Shown here: positions 1 through 11,269 of the stretch, piece by piece | Layout of the letters: each line of letters opens with the position of its first letter | How positions within the stretch are numbered: position 1 is the first letter of the stretch | Assembly (NCBI GenBank): GCA_949825065.1 | Contig: OX463844.1 | Span: forward strand, 32,713,414 to 32,777,413 | Reading direction: 5' to 3' | From: Odontocerum albicorne | Taxonomy: Eukaryota > Arthropoda > Insecta > Trichoptera > Odontoceridae | Length of the DNA stretch: 64,000 nt | Position numbers and translations under genes: made by a program | The notes under the pieces: generated by a model | Seen by the model: only the letters and a program-made list of their open reading frames with translations | Databases searched by the model: none | What the model was told of the DNA's origin: nothing

Positions 1-1042
1 AGATTGTCCTGATAAAAACTAACCTTCAAATAAAGGAGAACTTTAATAATAATAATAATAAATACTAATTTATATTGCGGCGTTTAGAGAGCAGACTCTC
101 GCACATTTAATGCAAAACATCCATTTTGTAACCCCCTAACATGGTATTTATTCCATAGATTTTATTGTTGATCAATCTCGCATTCAAGATACGAAAATGC
201 ACAACTCTTATATGCAGAAGAAGTTGAAAAAGGCAATTTTTTGTTTTAAATCGGGATATACTTTCAATATCCAAAATTGAATAAACGCGTGGATTATGTT
301 TATATTTGTCTTACTTAAATTGATTGAACATCCAGACAAAAATAATCCAATCATTTTTCAATATAAACCATTCATTAATTCAATGAATTATAATTTTTCA
401 TGTTTTATTTTTAATATACATTTGCCTCGTTTAAAAGATATCTTCATGTTTGAATACATATTTATCGTATCGAAATTATTCACCCTCGTTTCAATATGAA
501 TGAAAAATGTTTTCGCGTGCTTTACTTCCTCGGTTACCTACACTTTGAAAATTCATACCCTTATTTGATCGAAAACCTTCCCTCTCATTTTCTCTGATAA
601 CTCTTATCGAAATCGTTTTCAATTGATGGTTAAATCGAAGCAGTGAAAAAATTATCTCTAAATTTTATTTTTTGAAATATTTTGTTGAATGAATATTTTA
701 ATGCGTGTTTTGTATTCAGCTAATGTTCTCTCAAACCTTTCCTCAATTCCTCTTCAGTTCGCCTTCCCTAGAGTTTGTTTAACAAAACGGTATCGAGCTA
801 ATTTTGTTCAAGGCATGAAAAAGTGAATGCCGTTTTTCGCACATAAGCATCGTTATGTTACGCCTTAAGTATTGACGCGATTCGAGTATTCTTAAGTGTT
901 TTCCTTCCTTTGTAGTGGAAATACAAATTAAATATTGAAACATTTTTACCTCTTTGATACGCATTTTATGCTGTTTCAACTGTTTTTATTATACCGTTTA
1001 ATTTCCACGATATACATATATTCGGAATGATATAATGATGTT
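1..1042. other. AT-rich sequence without recognised features
   Basis: Only short chance reading frames on both strands. No repeat family or gene was recognised, apart from a (taa)n run near 47-62. Confidence 0.5.
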
Positions 1043-1268
1043 TTGAGATGGTTTGGGCATTTGGAACGATTGGGTAAAGAAATATGTAGTACAAATGTGA
1101 GTGGAATACGTGTGACAGAAAGACCAAAGAAATTATGGTTGGATCGAGCGAATGATATTTTGAAAGAAGGATCGTTGAAAGTCATAAAAATCGTAAGAGT
1201 TGTATAAGAATATATATGGATGTGCTAAGGATGTGTGTCGAGAAAAACGGCGTGATCGTATATATTAT
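1043..1268 (+). pseudogene. L-A LINE reverse transcriptase, C-terminal remnant
   Basis: One open frame from 1043 reads LRWFGHLER, then TNVSGIRV and LWLDRANDILKEG. This is the pattern after the RT domain in an arthropod non-LTR retrotransposon lineage that recurs in this window (15.3, 42.7 and 53.5 kb). It is followed by the lineage's common 3' string around gtgtgtcgag and gcgtgatcgtat. The copy is truncated at its 5' side and ends in stops. Family-level assignment to a named clade is not possible by eye; the repeat relationship is directly visible. Confidence 0.7.
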
Positions 1269-1289
1269 ATAATCCTATAAAAAGTAATG

Positions 1290-1510
1290 ATTAGCACGAC
1301 TATGAGCAAACAGCAACAGACAGAGCCAAATGGCGTAGAGCTGTTGCTTGTTATCAGGGATCCAATAAAGTACCATACATGCAGACAAGCTGCAAACACT
1401 GAAGTTCCTTGTCCTATATGTAACAGATTATCCCTATCACAAATTATTACATAGTCATATCCGGTGGAACCAACGTCAAGTATCCTGATCACTCACTTGT
1501 ATTGTACCTT
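1290..1510 (+). pseudogene. LINE C-terminal scrap (tentative)
   Basis: Frame-shifted fragments read TDRAKWRRAV and then, in another frame, AANTEVPCPICNRL. The first resembles the end of RTE/L-A type ORFs (DRxxWR). The second has a CPxC pair as in cysteine-containing LINE C-termini. Too short and broken for certainty. Confidence 0.35.
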
Positions 1511-2281
1511 CTATTATACTCGTCACGTGTAATGGACATTCATATATAATCTTTTGTACATGCATTCATGTTGTATCATGAGTCGAAATGTATACACATT
1601 GAATATATCGAATGTATTTGAAATGAACATACACGTAAGGATGCTTATGAGATCTTGGTGGACTTCATGATTAACTCCAATATCTTCAAATCGAAAGAGA
1701 GTTGCACAATTTAATTAAATTCGGATTTTACTATATTTAGGTTATGTCTTCCGTCGTGAGAATCGTGGTCTCCTGCACCTCATCATCAAGACGAAAGTTG
1801 AGAGCTGAAAATATTTCGAAGGAATACCAATAAATGTCTGTTTCATGACCTGTTGTGCGGGATAGGGTGCTGAGGAACTGATAATACTCGTATTAATCAA
1901 GATAAAGATGTTTTTTATGGTCAACGTCAGGAAGACCTGATATACCTTAGTTCAGAAAGAAATTAATAATTTCAGCACGTTATGTCTCTAGTGAGGCAGA
2001 CAGATCTATGTAATCTCATTCAAGCATGTTTATTTTGCTTCTTCAACATTTACACACCTTTCCACGAACAATATCATATTGTTATAATTATTCTTTTAAA
2101 TTCGGGTCAGCCTATTTTTTTGTTAACTTTTCATTGGTCTACCCCGTACATTTATTTTTAACCTGAGAAAGTACGATCATATAACTTCTTACCAGAAGGA
2201 GCTTAACTGGTTGAACGTGAGAAATAGACGCTAAATTCACATACTTTCTCTATTGTATAAAATCAATAACTGTCCCGCAGC
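1511..2281. other. No recognised feature
   Basis: AT-rich sequence with only short chance frames. The string at 1982-2025 resembles the 3' tails of L-A remnants elsewhere but is too short to call. Confidence 0.4.
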
Positions 2282-2890
2282 CCTCTCTTATCTCGTCGAA
2301 TTTTTTTAGCGTTTTTCCGATCACGGACGGAGATTGTTTATTGGCCTTCCCAGTTCACCACTCTTCTTTTTTTACATCGTTCTTTACTGTCCATGCATTA
2401 AAACTGGGATTAGTGACAAACCAATGTTAGACTCGCTCCGTCCATGGCATGATTTAAGAAGTGACTGAAATACTCTTCAAGTCAAGTCAGTAATATAACG
2501 TGTTTCATTCCTTATTTTTATTTCCTCTCCACCGTATCTTCCTTTTAGATCAATCCGCAGAGCACATTCTGTGGTACTGCGATAAAAATCGAGTTAGTAA
2601 CTTGCGATGGGAACTCCAAATAGCCTTACATCGGTTCATTTTCAAATCGATTAGCTACTCTGATCTAGTGGCGTCAAAGGATAGTTTTGCTGCATTTGCA
2701 ATTTTCTGTGAAAGTACTTCTCGAAAGCATTTCTGTGAAAGTATTTCATAAAGATTAATAATTATTTGAATTTTTTTTCCATCATGTTACTTTCTTTATT
2801 TGCTTTTGTCTAGTTGGTTTAGAGAGGCTGTCGCCTGGCAATAAACCTGCCAGATTGTGGTTTGCAATGAAGTATTTAATAAATAAATAC
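2282..2890 (+). mobile_element. CR1-like LINE 3' end, interrupted
   Basis: Sense copy of a repeat found inverted at 45890-46440 and 62825-63330. The shared block runs from about 2285 (tttccgatcacgg) through tgttagactcgctccgtcc to tataacgtgtttcattcc near 2510. The family resumes at about 2785 with ttgcttttgtctagttgg and the terminal ctgtcgcctggcaataaacc. Translated sense copies give the LWNQL...RLAPSLAYFQKRLK pattern typical of CR1/Jockey-superclade ORF2 C-termini. The 2527-2785 interval is foreign to the other two copies. Confidence 0.65.
2527..2751 (+). pseudogene. LINE zinc-knuckle C-terminal fragment
   Basis: The frame reads LLDQSAEHILWYCDKNRVSNLRWEL. This has the spacing of the (E)xxEHxLxxC...R motif at the C-terminus of R1/I-type and Jockey-type LINE ORF2 proteins. 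It lies inside the CR1-like tail, at a place where the other two copies of that tail have no such sequence, so it is probably an insertion or a chimeric copy. It stays open to a stop at 2749-2751. Confidence 0.45.
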
Positions 2891-3629
2891 ATTGTACACT
2901 TCAGTTCTATCTTTCCCACATTTTGAACTATCTTAACGTGTCTTTCTATGTCTTACATATGACCTCTACGCCGACTTTCGCCGTGCGCAATTTTTTGTGT
3001 TAATTCCTTTTATATTTTCCCTTAGTCTTCAAATCTACTGTTCCACGTTTCTCTTTCATCCTTCTTTTATGAAACTTTAGTACAACCAGTATTATTTTCT
3101 TATTAGTTTGAAAATTTGCTTAAAAAAATAATAGAAATCTATCTGACTTCCAGCAAAGGGGTAGGGGGATTAATTTGTTTTAAAAATGTTTAAAAGCGTA
3201 TCAAATTTATTATAAAAAGTGCTTCAATCTGGTTTTACTTAAACCTTCTTTAACATTTTTCTATTTAGTTTGAAAAGATAACAAACTCGCCAGGTTCTAC
3301 TGTATACATCAAAAGTGTTTCACAAAAAGTAATGCTTTCTTGATTATTTAGTTCTCTCAACGCTTTCGTATTCAAAGAGAGATAGAGCGTCAGATCAAAA
3401 ATTTAAAAGTGTAAAGCTGATTATAAAATACTCTGACAAATATATAAATCCAAAAGCTCCATGAATGGTAACTAGTGGGACTTTTGGTTGGATTCATGTA
3501 CGATGGCATGAAATACGAAAAGTTTCTCGGAAATATTTGAACACCGGGATGTCAAAGGTTGGGGAAAAATGGAGATGTCAAAGGCTGGAGGTTTTTTTTA
3601 TAAATGCCGCAGAACAACTTACACAAATA
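2891..3629. other. No recognised feature upstream of mariner 1
   Basis: AT-rich; a 63-codon chance frame at 3465-3656 runs into the mariner end. The frame just before the element (3540-3620) may be LINE-derived but gives no clear motif. Confidence 0.4.
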
Positions 3630-3631
3630 TA

Positions 3632-3660
3632 CGAGGGTGGTCCGATAAGTACTTAGCCTA
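3632..3660 (+). repeat. Mariner 1 left terminal inverted repeat
   Basis: About 28 bp, pairing with 4876-4904; two mismatches in the first 20 bases. Adjacent TA is the target duplication. Confidence 0.93.
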
Positions 3661-3695
3661 CAAAAGAATAACAAAAATTTTGGAAAAGTGGCGAT

Positions 3696-4725
3696 TTATT
3701 TCTCAACATAATCTCCTTTGAGTTCGATACACTTGACCCAGCGATGCTCCAACTTCTTTAACCCGTCTGAAAAATACGTTTTCTGGAGGTCTGCAAAGTA
3801 GACCTCCGTGGCGGCGATAACCTCCTCATTCGACTCAAATTTCTACCCGGCGAGTGACTTTTTCAAATTTGGAAACAAAAACAAGTCGCACGGGGCCAAA
3901 TCCGGAGAATACGGTGGATGGGGCAGCAGTTCGTAGCCTAATTCTACCAATTTGGCCGTGGCGACGGCGGAGGTGTGAGCCGGTGTGTTGTCATGATGGA
4001 AGAGCACTTTTTTCTTCGCCAAATGGGGCCGTTTTTTCTGCGATTCGGCGTCGAATCGGCCCAATTATTCGGCATAGTAGAGCCCTGTGACGTTTTGCCC
4101 TTCTCCAGGAAGTCGATGTAGATCACACCTTTTGAATCCCAGAAAACGGTGGCCATCACCTTTCCGGCCGATAGGACAGTCTTCGCCTTCTTCGGAGCAC
4201 GTTCGCCGGGTGAAGTCCACTGTTTCGACTGTTCCTTGGTCTCGAGTGTGTACCAGTGTATCCATGTTTCGTCGACGGTCACGAAACGACGCAGAAACTC
4301 CTTCGGATTGCGCTTAAACATCATCAAACACTGCTCTGAAGTGGTCTCACGGTTGCGCTTGTCCGGAGTGAGCAAACGCGCCACCCATCGCGCCGACAGC
4401 TTTCTCATGCCCAATACTTCAGGCAGGATATGACCCACGCGGTCTTTTGAGATGCCTACTGTCTCAGCTATCTCGCGCACCTTCAATCGGCGGTCTGCCA
4501 ATACGAGATCGTGGATTTTTGTCACGTTATCCTCCGTGGTAGCCGTTTTCGGGGCACCTGGGCGTGGCTCATCAAAAACCGACGTGCGACCACGTTGAAA
4601 CTCGTTAAACCAATTTTTGACGAAGAGTCACCGTACACAGCATCCAAGCGCTCTTTGATTTCGCTGCGCGATTTCCTTTTTCAAAAACAAGAATCGAATC
4701 ACCGACCGATATTGCTCTTTTTCCA
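3696..4725 (-). pseudogene. Mariner transposase (DD34D), inactivated
   Basis: Cut-and-paste transposase of the mariner family, about 343 codons from ATG 4723-4725 to TAA 3696-3698. The N-terminal HTH region begins MEKEQYRSVIRF. The first catalytic Asp is in VTVDETWIH, the second in HHDNTPAHT and the third in PYSPDLAPCD, with 34 residues between the last two. Damage: a frameshift in the N-terminal region near 4675; a small deletion plus frameshift near 4625; a frameshift near 4100 just after FLEKGK; an in-frame TAA at 4065-4067; and a TAG at 3843-3845 where related enzymes have a sense codon before KF. All three catalytic aspartates are still readable. Confidence 0.93.
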
Positions 4726-4875
4726 TTTTTCTCAAACCCGCGGACACGCTCGCTTCCACACGCGGTCAAAACAAAACTACGCATCCGATTCGGCTGAAAT
4801 TTTGACAGTAGCTGTCAACGAGAATGTACTACACGATAAAAAATTGCTCTTGCGATAGTGGGGCCATCGGGCGGT

Positions 4876-4904
4876 GAGGCTAAGTACTTATCGGGCCGCC
4901 CTCG
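4876..4904 (-). repeat. Mariner 1 right terminal inverted repeat
   Basis: Inverted match to 3632-3660, ending in ccgccctcg before TA. Confidence 0.93.
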
Positions 4905-4907
4905 TAG

Positions 4908-5205
4908 ATAGAAGAATAAAGAATGAGGACATAGGCAAAGAATGCGGATTGGAAGCACATACAGTACTAAAGATAAACAAAGAAGTATTAAGATACTTCA
5001 GTCACATAAAAATAATGAACGATGAAAGATAATGTGTATGAGTTGTACAGAAAGTACGAGAAATTTGAAACAATCCTGAAAAAGAATGAATGAACATTAC
5101 TTTAATATGAAAGTATGCAAGACGAGGTATATAGACGTAGTAGATGACAAATAGGCGTACAAAGACTAAATTAGATAGAGATCTGTTCTCTCAGCCTATC
5201 AAATG
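4908..5205 (+). pseudogene. LINE C-terminal remnant
   Basis: Just right of mariner 1 the plus strand reads RRIKNEDIGKECGL followed by VLRYFSHIKIMND. This matches the RN..I...CG / LRWFGHVxRM arrangement of the L-A lineage. Stops follow. Mariner 1 may have inserted into this fragment. Confidence 0.5.
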
Positions 5206-5405
5206 ATGTCCCAAAAAAATATATACACACTGTGAGGGATTAAAAATTCAGTATTTATTAAGGTACACGTAATATTAAATTCCAAATAAAGAAATACTGA
5301 CGTTGATTTTTTGAGTTAGAATCACCAATATTTTTTTGGTATTTGGGCGCATTGCCGCATAAACTGCACAGTGTAACAATGTGTATACATATTTTTAGGA
5401 CATCC
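5206..5405. mobile_element. MITE-like element with terminal inverted repeats
   Basis: About 200 bp. The left end gatgtcccaaaaaaatatat and the reverse-complemented right end gatgtcctaaaaatatgtat match over about 28-30 bp, continuing into tacacaytgt. There is no coding capacity inside. The ends resemble those of IS630/Tc1/mariner-type elements, but the parent family was not identified and the target duplication is not clear. Confidence 0.6.
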
Positions 5406-5601
5406 TATACACGGCGTGATAGTGATGATGAGATTGAACACTTTAATTTCTTTGAAATCAGAATTTTTGTTTTTTAAGAATGAATAGAAACTTCTTTATA
5501 TTAGTTTTGGTGGAGCCTTCGTTGTCAAAAAATTAATTTTAGAATTATAGTGATCGATAACAAAAGAAATACTGAACGTTTGAAATAATAGGATAAGAAT
5601 T

Positions 5602-5669
5602 CAAAAGTGAGCTTTAATTCATCAATTCAGAATAACAAAAGTGAGCTTCAATTTATCAATTCAGAATAA
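5602..5669. repeat. 34-bp direct repeat, two copies
   Basis: Unit begins caaaagtgagcttyaattya; copies at 5602-5635 and 5636-5669 with few differences, followed by a partial third. Confidence 0.8.
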
Positions 5670-6077
5670 TAAAAGGAAATCTTAAACAAACTTAATAAAC
5701 CGATTATTACGATTTTCTTATACCAATTCATGTTAATGCAATAAATAAATTATAAACAAAATATCGTACAGACCCTAAACAATAACTTGACTTTCCTTCA
5801 ATCAAATTCTATTTCTCCAATTTCGTATTATTTGTGTAAGAGCTTTAAGCATTTCTAAAAAGGAAACAATATTTTTAAGTTCTTAAACATACTCTCGATT
5901 CCAATACAATCTTCCATTTGACATCTTCGTTTATCACAAATACACAGGCAATTTACTCGAGCAGACGGATCGATGACTTAGTATTTTCCCCCAAATAATA
6001 TACCAAGCTATTTGATTTTCTTTTGAATTACCTCTGAAACGAACTTCATAATGTTTTTGTTGATATCTTGTTTCGAC
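5670..6077. other. No recognised feature
   Basis: AT-rich sequence. The complement of 6008-6077 continues a basic, lysine-rich frame (ending FVSEVIQKKIK at 6008) offset from the exon candidate to its right. Confidence 0.4.
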
Positions 6078-6381
6078 TTAAGAAAGTGCTTTCGATTTAT
6101 CATTTCCTTCCATTTCCTCTCCCACTTTATTGGAAACATCAGGCGGCATAGTAAATGGTTCTTTCGTTTTTCCAACGAAAATTTTGTTAACAACTACATT
6201 TTTCTCATTTCGACGTAAAAGGTTTTCACATATTGAACTGAAGTACCATGTTGAAACACAGATTTTTTTTCCATTTCGCAAACTGAATGGCTTTATGCTG
6301 GATACCAAATATTCTGTCTTGGAACATTTTTTCCTTCGTTTGGGTACAATCTTATACGAGTATAATCCTTCATTAACCAAC
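6078..6381 (-). CDS. Candidate terminal exon of an unknown gene
   Basis: On the minus strand a classic acceptor, ttcatttatttcag, ends at 6382 and is followed by an open frame of about 100 codons to TAA 6078-6080. The product begins LVNEGLYSYKIVPKRR and contains KICVSTWYFSSICENLL and PFTMPPDVSNKVGEE. It is lysine-rich and not low-complexity. No family was recognised. A second frame (to 6008) stays open across the 3' part, so a frameshift may have separated an original longer C-terminus. It could equally be chance or TE-derived; no upstream exon was found. Confidence 0.3.
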
Positions 6382-6715
6382 CTGAAATAAATGAACTTAC
6401 AAATATTGTCAATATTTTTATAAAGGATCACAAAACAATGCGATACCGAAAATGTAACAAAGCGTTTCCCTGAACAACTGCCAAAACCTAAAATATGATT
6501 TATTTTATTAAGTTTCTTATTATTCCTCATTGTTTTTTTCCAGTTTCTATTAAATATTTGGTTGAAATTAATTTCTCAGAGCTGAATATCATCTGCACTA
6601 TTATTTATTTTAAATCGCTCAGTTATTTCAGTTTTATCATAATGAAATAAATATATAGATATAACATAATATTTTCGTGTTATGATGTATACACGTATAG
6701 TATGTCCCAATGAAG

Positions 6716-8400
6716 ACTTCAGACTGCTCTAGAAGCTCTCTCGTCAGACCACCTCCCAGTCTACTTCACATCGTGAGTGAGGCCGATTGCTAGCCTTAGG
6801 GAGCAGTACAACTACGCCATTGCTGACTGGAAGGGTTACAAAGCCTACCTCCACAACCAGCTCTGTTTATCACCTGAAACTCTGGCGAGCCCACATGACA
6901 TCGATGCCGCGATCGATACCATCTCCACCTTCATCCATTATGTTCATGATGAGAATGTTCACCTCAAAATTGTCACTCTGTACCAAATAACTTTCACTCC
7001 TCATATCCCTAAAAAACAAATAAAGACAGACCAACAGACGTACACTAAACAAACGTGACAAGACAATTCTAAACGTCCTCCAAGATGAAATCAAAAACTA
7101 AATCCCCCTACTTAAAAACCAATTATGGCAGATAAAAAAGGCGGCCCTGGAGCCGGGTAATGGTTCACTCTGGCGAGTCGTCAAGGGCATTAAGTGCTCG
7201 TCTCAGAGCTTACCACCTCTGCGCACAGTTTCTGGCATTGACAAGGTTAATGCCTTGGCGGACGCTTACGAGAATACGTACTTAAGCACTTCCGACCTTG
7301 GAAATGTTGATGTCAACATAGCTTTCGAGGACACTCTCGTCAGCTTTGGTTACTCCCCGACGAACCAAAATGAGGTGCAACTTTGCACCCCGTCCGAAAT
7401 TGGTCGTATCTTTGATATACTCGTACTTAAAACACGAAAAGCCCCCGGCCCCGACAATATACACAATACCCTTCTTAAACATTTACCACTTAAAGCGAGA
7501 TTTTTTCTTACTAAAATAATAAATGCCTCACTCCTTAATGGGGTTTTCCGAGTATTTGAAAAATAGCCAACATTGTTCCTATCTACAAGCCAACTAAACC
7601 TACTGAAAATCTAACTAGCTACAGGTCCATCAGCCTTCTCCTAGGTCTTGGCAAGATCTTTGAGAGAGTGATTGCCTCAAGGCTAGTGTTCCATCACGAA
7701 TCCAATAATACATTCCCTCATGAGCAATTTGGATTTAGGAAAAGACAAACACATTGTCGATGGGCTTCAATAGGAACAGAAGTACTGGCATGGTACTGCT
7801 GGATCTTGAAAAGGGTTTTGATACTGTCTGGTACGATGACCTTCTCCACAAACTTATCCTTACTGGCATTTCACTCTATCTTGTGAAACTACTAAAATCC
7901 TACCTTTTCAATTTAAGTTTCACAGTCACCACTCATCATTCTACGTCATCCGCCAAACCCATCCCTATGGGTGTCCCCCAAGGTAGTATGTATATTTAAC
8001 ATCTACACGCACGACATACCTACTCCCCAAACCGTAAGCTCACACTCTTTGCCATCGATGCGGCATGCTACGCATTCTCACTCAAGGTAGACCGAACTGG
8101 TTGCCGCCTTCAGATTGCTCTTGAGATTCTTGAAAAATACTAGCAGAACTGGAGGCTCGAAATCAATGACGCCAAAACTGAGGCTATCATGTTCTCTCGC
8201 AAAGTCAAGGAAATAGTGCCATCGATGCCCTTATTTATTGGTGGTTGTCTGGTTGAGTGGCAGGACGTGGCTAAATACCTAGGCCTGCGCCTCGTTCTGA
8301 AAAATAGTTCTAAGAATTGTTATCTAGTTATAAGTAGGATGTAGGTGTTAATTATTTCTAGGAAATCATATATAAATATTATAAATAATAAACATAAAAT
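6716..8400 (+). mobile_element. Jockey-like LINE, 5'-truncated and degraded
   Basis: The fragment begins within the endonuclease C-terminus (ALSSDHLPVYF, 6730-6765), passes through a linker (LREQYNYAIADWKGYKAYL) and covers most of the RT domain. The 3' end after about 8,300 is untranslated AT-rich sequence that runs up to the mariner fragment at 8449. Orientation is plus throughout. Confidence 0.8.
6736..8310 (+). pseudogene. Jockey-like ORF2 (endonuclease/reverse transcriptase) remnant
   Basis: RT landmarks, in order: RKAPGPDNIHNTLLKHLP (about 7433-7490), YRSISLLLGLGKIFERVIASRL (7620-7685), EQFGFRKRQT (7720), LLDLEKGFDTVWYDDL (7797), PMGVPQGS (7963-7990), then LTLFAIDAACYAF where the catalytic FADD box should be, and AKTEAIMFSRK (8170). 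The second acidic pair reads I-D instead of D-D. At least three frameshifts and several stops break the frame. Host function is not implied; this is a dead retrotransposon protein. Confidence 0.8.
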
Positions 8401-8448
8401 GACACGTAGGAAAATAAAATTAAGTAAATTCATAAATTATAATATATA

Positions 8449-8822
8449 CGAGGGTTATCCAGAAAGTAAGGTTACAGCATTTATGTAGGATCGAAAAATG
8501 ATTGTATTTGATTGAAATTCATAGGATGCTTCACAAATATATTAAACTATTTTTTAACGTAATCGCCGTCGAGATCGAGACATTTCTGTAGTCGGGGCAC
8601 CAGCTTTTGTATTCCAGTGTCATAGACCTCCGCCGCCAGCTCTTCTTCACAGCCACTTCTTCACAGTTTCCTCGGCCTCCTGATCGTTGAAAAATTGTTG
8701 GGGTGTAGTGACACCCACGTCTCATCCCCCGTCACGATAGAGTCCAAAAAAGCTTCTCCCTCCTGTGCAAAACGATTAAAAAAATTCACGCGCGGCGGTC
8801 ACGCGATTTTGACGGTCAAATA
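8449..8822 (-). mobile_element. Mariner-like element, internally deleted, one end present
   Basis: The left end cgagggttatccagaaagta follows a TA at 8447-8448. Minus-strand translation gives a transposase C-terminus (IQKLVPRLQKCLDLDGDYV, about 8560-8625). Within about 80 bp this is joined to FLDSIVTGDETWVSLH (about 8700-8760), the motif of the first catalytic Asp. The central catalytic region is therefore missing. No matching right end was found near 8820, so that side is truncated. Confidence 0.75.
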
Positions 8823-8924
8823 CACATTTTACTCATATTCAGTTTTATTTTGTCTTGAATTAGTGAATATCCCAAAGCAAATGTGTAATTATATTTATTT
8901 TCATTATTCCGTGTACATGGTACA

Positions 8925-8985
8925 TCTGGCATGTTTATTGCTATACAGCGATTTCTTCCAACCAACCAGTTCATCTGGGATACAT
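8925..8985 (-). repeat. SINE family S1 tail fragment
   Basis: Contains gtttattgctatacagcgat followed by ttcttccaaccaacca, matching the 3' tail of the S1 SINEs at 14.75 and 48.13 kb. The tRNA-like head is absent. Confidence 0.55.
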
Positions 8986-11090
8986 TTATAAAACTCCAAA
9001 AGACGACATGGCGTGATTCTGTGTATTTTTTTAATACTTATATCCGCTTTTGATATTTGCCAGTAATCCAGTTTTTCTTGTACTTAGATTATTTTTATAT
9101 TTTTGCGTCTATCGAAATAATACCTTTTTTGTCATACAACGCATAACTGTTTTTTTAACTTTACCGCAAACAAAATATAAAAGCATAATATTTTCCCTCT
9201 TTTGGCTAATAAATATCGGGCGACAGTCAGCTATATTGGTGTTTTTATTATCTAATATGTAAGGCTATCGGAACGCGTTTCTTTTAGGGCTCAGTAAAAA
9301 GCGCTTTTTTTTTCATTTTTATTTTATAGCCTTATTTATGAGAACAGAATAAAAGTTTATTAAAATATATTTCACAAAATGGTCGTCATTCTCGCAGACA
9401 TTTTCAAATTAAATTGTTCAAGCATTGCCAGAATTTCCACCATAATTATTATATTGTGGTACGGGCCACTTAGCCTTTGGACCAACCACCTACTATTAGT
9501 AGAATAAACGAGCGGAGAAGAACGTCGAGCCGTACTGGGTGGCGTTTGCCTGTAGAAGCATGTCACATGCCTTTGCATTGCTCTGGAGAACCTGGTAATA
9601 GCCTCCGACAGGAATCTGGAGTAACAAGGGTAACATGTCAAAATGGATATATTAAGTTATGGATCGCTTCTTTATATCTGTGGTATGGAGCAGTCCATGT
9701 TTTATTTGCTTCAGTGCCCAAAAGAACCCGACGTCTTGCACCGAAGAAGACTTGATTTGTGGAACGCCCAGCGCTGTCCAGGTGATAGAATTCTGGGTGG
9801 AAGAGTGCCTTGACACGAAAGAAGAATACCAAATTAATAAATCGTTTTTATATTTCTTAAATAAAATGTGTAATAATACTAAGATTTCTGAATAAAAATT
9901 ATCCAATTTATCAAATGTTTCGGCTTTAACTTTGTGTTATTCCATATTATAATAAATTACTGTTAATTACTATTTTATTCCACTGATCACACTTTATCAT
10001 CGCGACATGCAATAATTCAGCTTGAAAGACTCCTCGGGATAGGAGTAAAAAACTCGGGATGGAAAGTGTCTCGGCGATAAAGCGTAATTAATGGATTAAC
10101 AAAATATTTTCTTGTTTACCATAAAAGCTCAATCACAAAAGACTTAATGAGTAGTGTTTATACATCTGTTGAAAAAACGAGAATGTGAATTTTTCTTCAG
10201 TTGTGAGTTTCAGTATGAAAATAGGTTTTGCGGAAAGAGAACCTCAATATATTTGGAATCAATAACTTCCTTGAGATGTCCTCAAATCTTGATTAAAAAC
10301 TTAAAGTTTATCAATATTTACTTTGATAATAATTCAATCGAATTTATTAAGTGTAATTTCGAGAGAAAAGGCGTTCCATGTATATAAAATAGAACTTTGC
10401 TTTAACGGGTATTGAACCCACGTTCATAGACAAGTAAAAATTGATTTTTATGTGTATGGTGTTAAGGTTGTAAAGGGACGGACTTAAAATAATTTATCAG
10501 TAGGCTTTTGATTTTAATTGAAATAACGGAAATGTTTGCATTGTTACTCGCCTTAATCAATTTGGTTCACCGATTCAATTAATTTCGATGATTCTGCGTT
10601 ATTTGTAATTATCAAAGATCTATGAAAAGATTTTCCTGCCCTCTGAGTTTGCCGCAAAATTAGCGGTTTTGTTCTTCAATTAAGATAAGTTAGACTGGTG
10701 TGGTGTTCTCTGCGTGAACTAGGCAACAAAATTGAGTTACTTTACTCTAAGAACTTTTCTTGCTCTGAGAAAACTTTATTGAAACTTATTGTACCGGAAC
10801 ATTTCCGTCGGAACCCTTTGGCTGAGAAAGTATGAATTTCTTGCTGACACAGCTTGTTTTAGGTTTTTCTTCGTGATTTTCTCTCGTTTTCTGTCAAAAT
10901 TGTTATTTATAGATCTAATACAAAATTATTATTTATAGATCTGATAAAAAAAAAATAATAAAGAATATAAAAGTGGTAAATTGAAACTGTTTCCAGTTTT
11001 AAAGATTATATTGCTACGTTTTGAAATGTTTAATTTCAAACATTTCTAGATAAACTAAGAAACTCGTTTAGATAGAATTAATGGTAAAAA
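8986..11090. other. No gene recognised; one less AT-rich patch
   Basis: AT-rich, except 9460-9800, which is less AT-rich and open for 60-90 codons on both strands (for example 9477-9755 plus). Nothing in those frames matched a family I know. It may be an old repeat. A 27-bp direct repeat with tatttatagatct occurs at about 10889-10945. Confidence 0.4.
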
Positions 11091-11094
11091 AGGG

Positions 11095-11235
11095 TGATAT
11101 AGTAAGGAATAAGTATATTAGAAAAGAAAGCGGACTGAAAGTACAATATATGCAGTGTTTAAGACGAAGAAAGGAGCATAGAGAAGGTTCAAACGTAGAA
11201 TAAAGAATGATGAAAGATTTAAAATAAATAATCTA
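11095..11235 (+). pseudogene. Short LINE remnant
   Basis: The frame reads VRNKYIRKESGLKVQYMQCL, resembling the RNxxIRxxxGL segment of L-A type ORFs (compare 4908). Very short. Confidence 0.35.
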
Positions 11236-11269
11236 TACGAGTAATATCCACTTATTGTATTTGCGGTAT

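Larger units (their letters stand above)
3632..4904 (-). mobile_element. Mariner element 1, full length, irritans-like
   Basis: 1,273 bp, flanked by TA duplications at 3630-3631 and 4905-4906. The ends are inverted: the left starts cgagggtggtccgataagta and the right, reverse-complemented, starts cgagggcggcccgataagta; the match continues for about 28 bp with two differences. The length is that of a complete mariner. The encoded protein resembles irritans/vertumnana-group transposases. The transposase is broken, so the copy is non-autonomous but its ends could still be recognised by a related enzyme. Confidence 0.96.

Noticed and set aside
4087..4433. Plus-strand frames over mariner 1
   Set aside because: Shadows of the minus-strand transposase in a less AT-rich element.
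9477..9755. 92-codon plus frame as a gene
   Set aside because: Both strands are open, no motif was recognised, and no splice or start context supports it; left as an unassigned patch.
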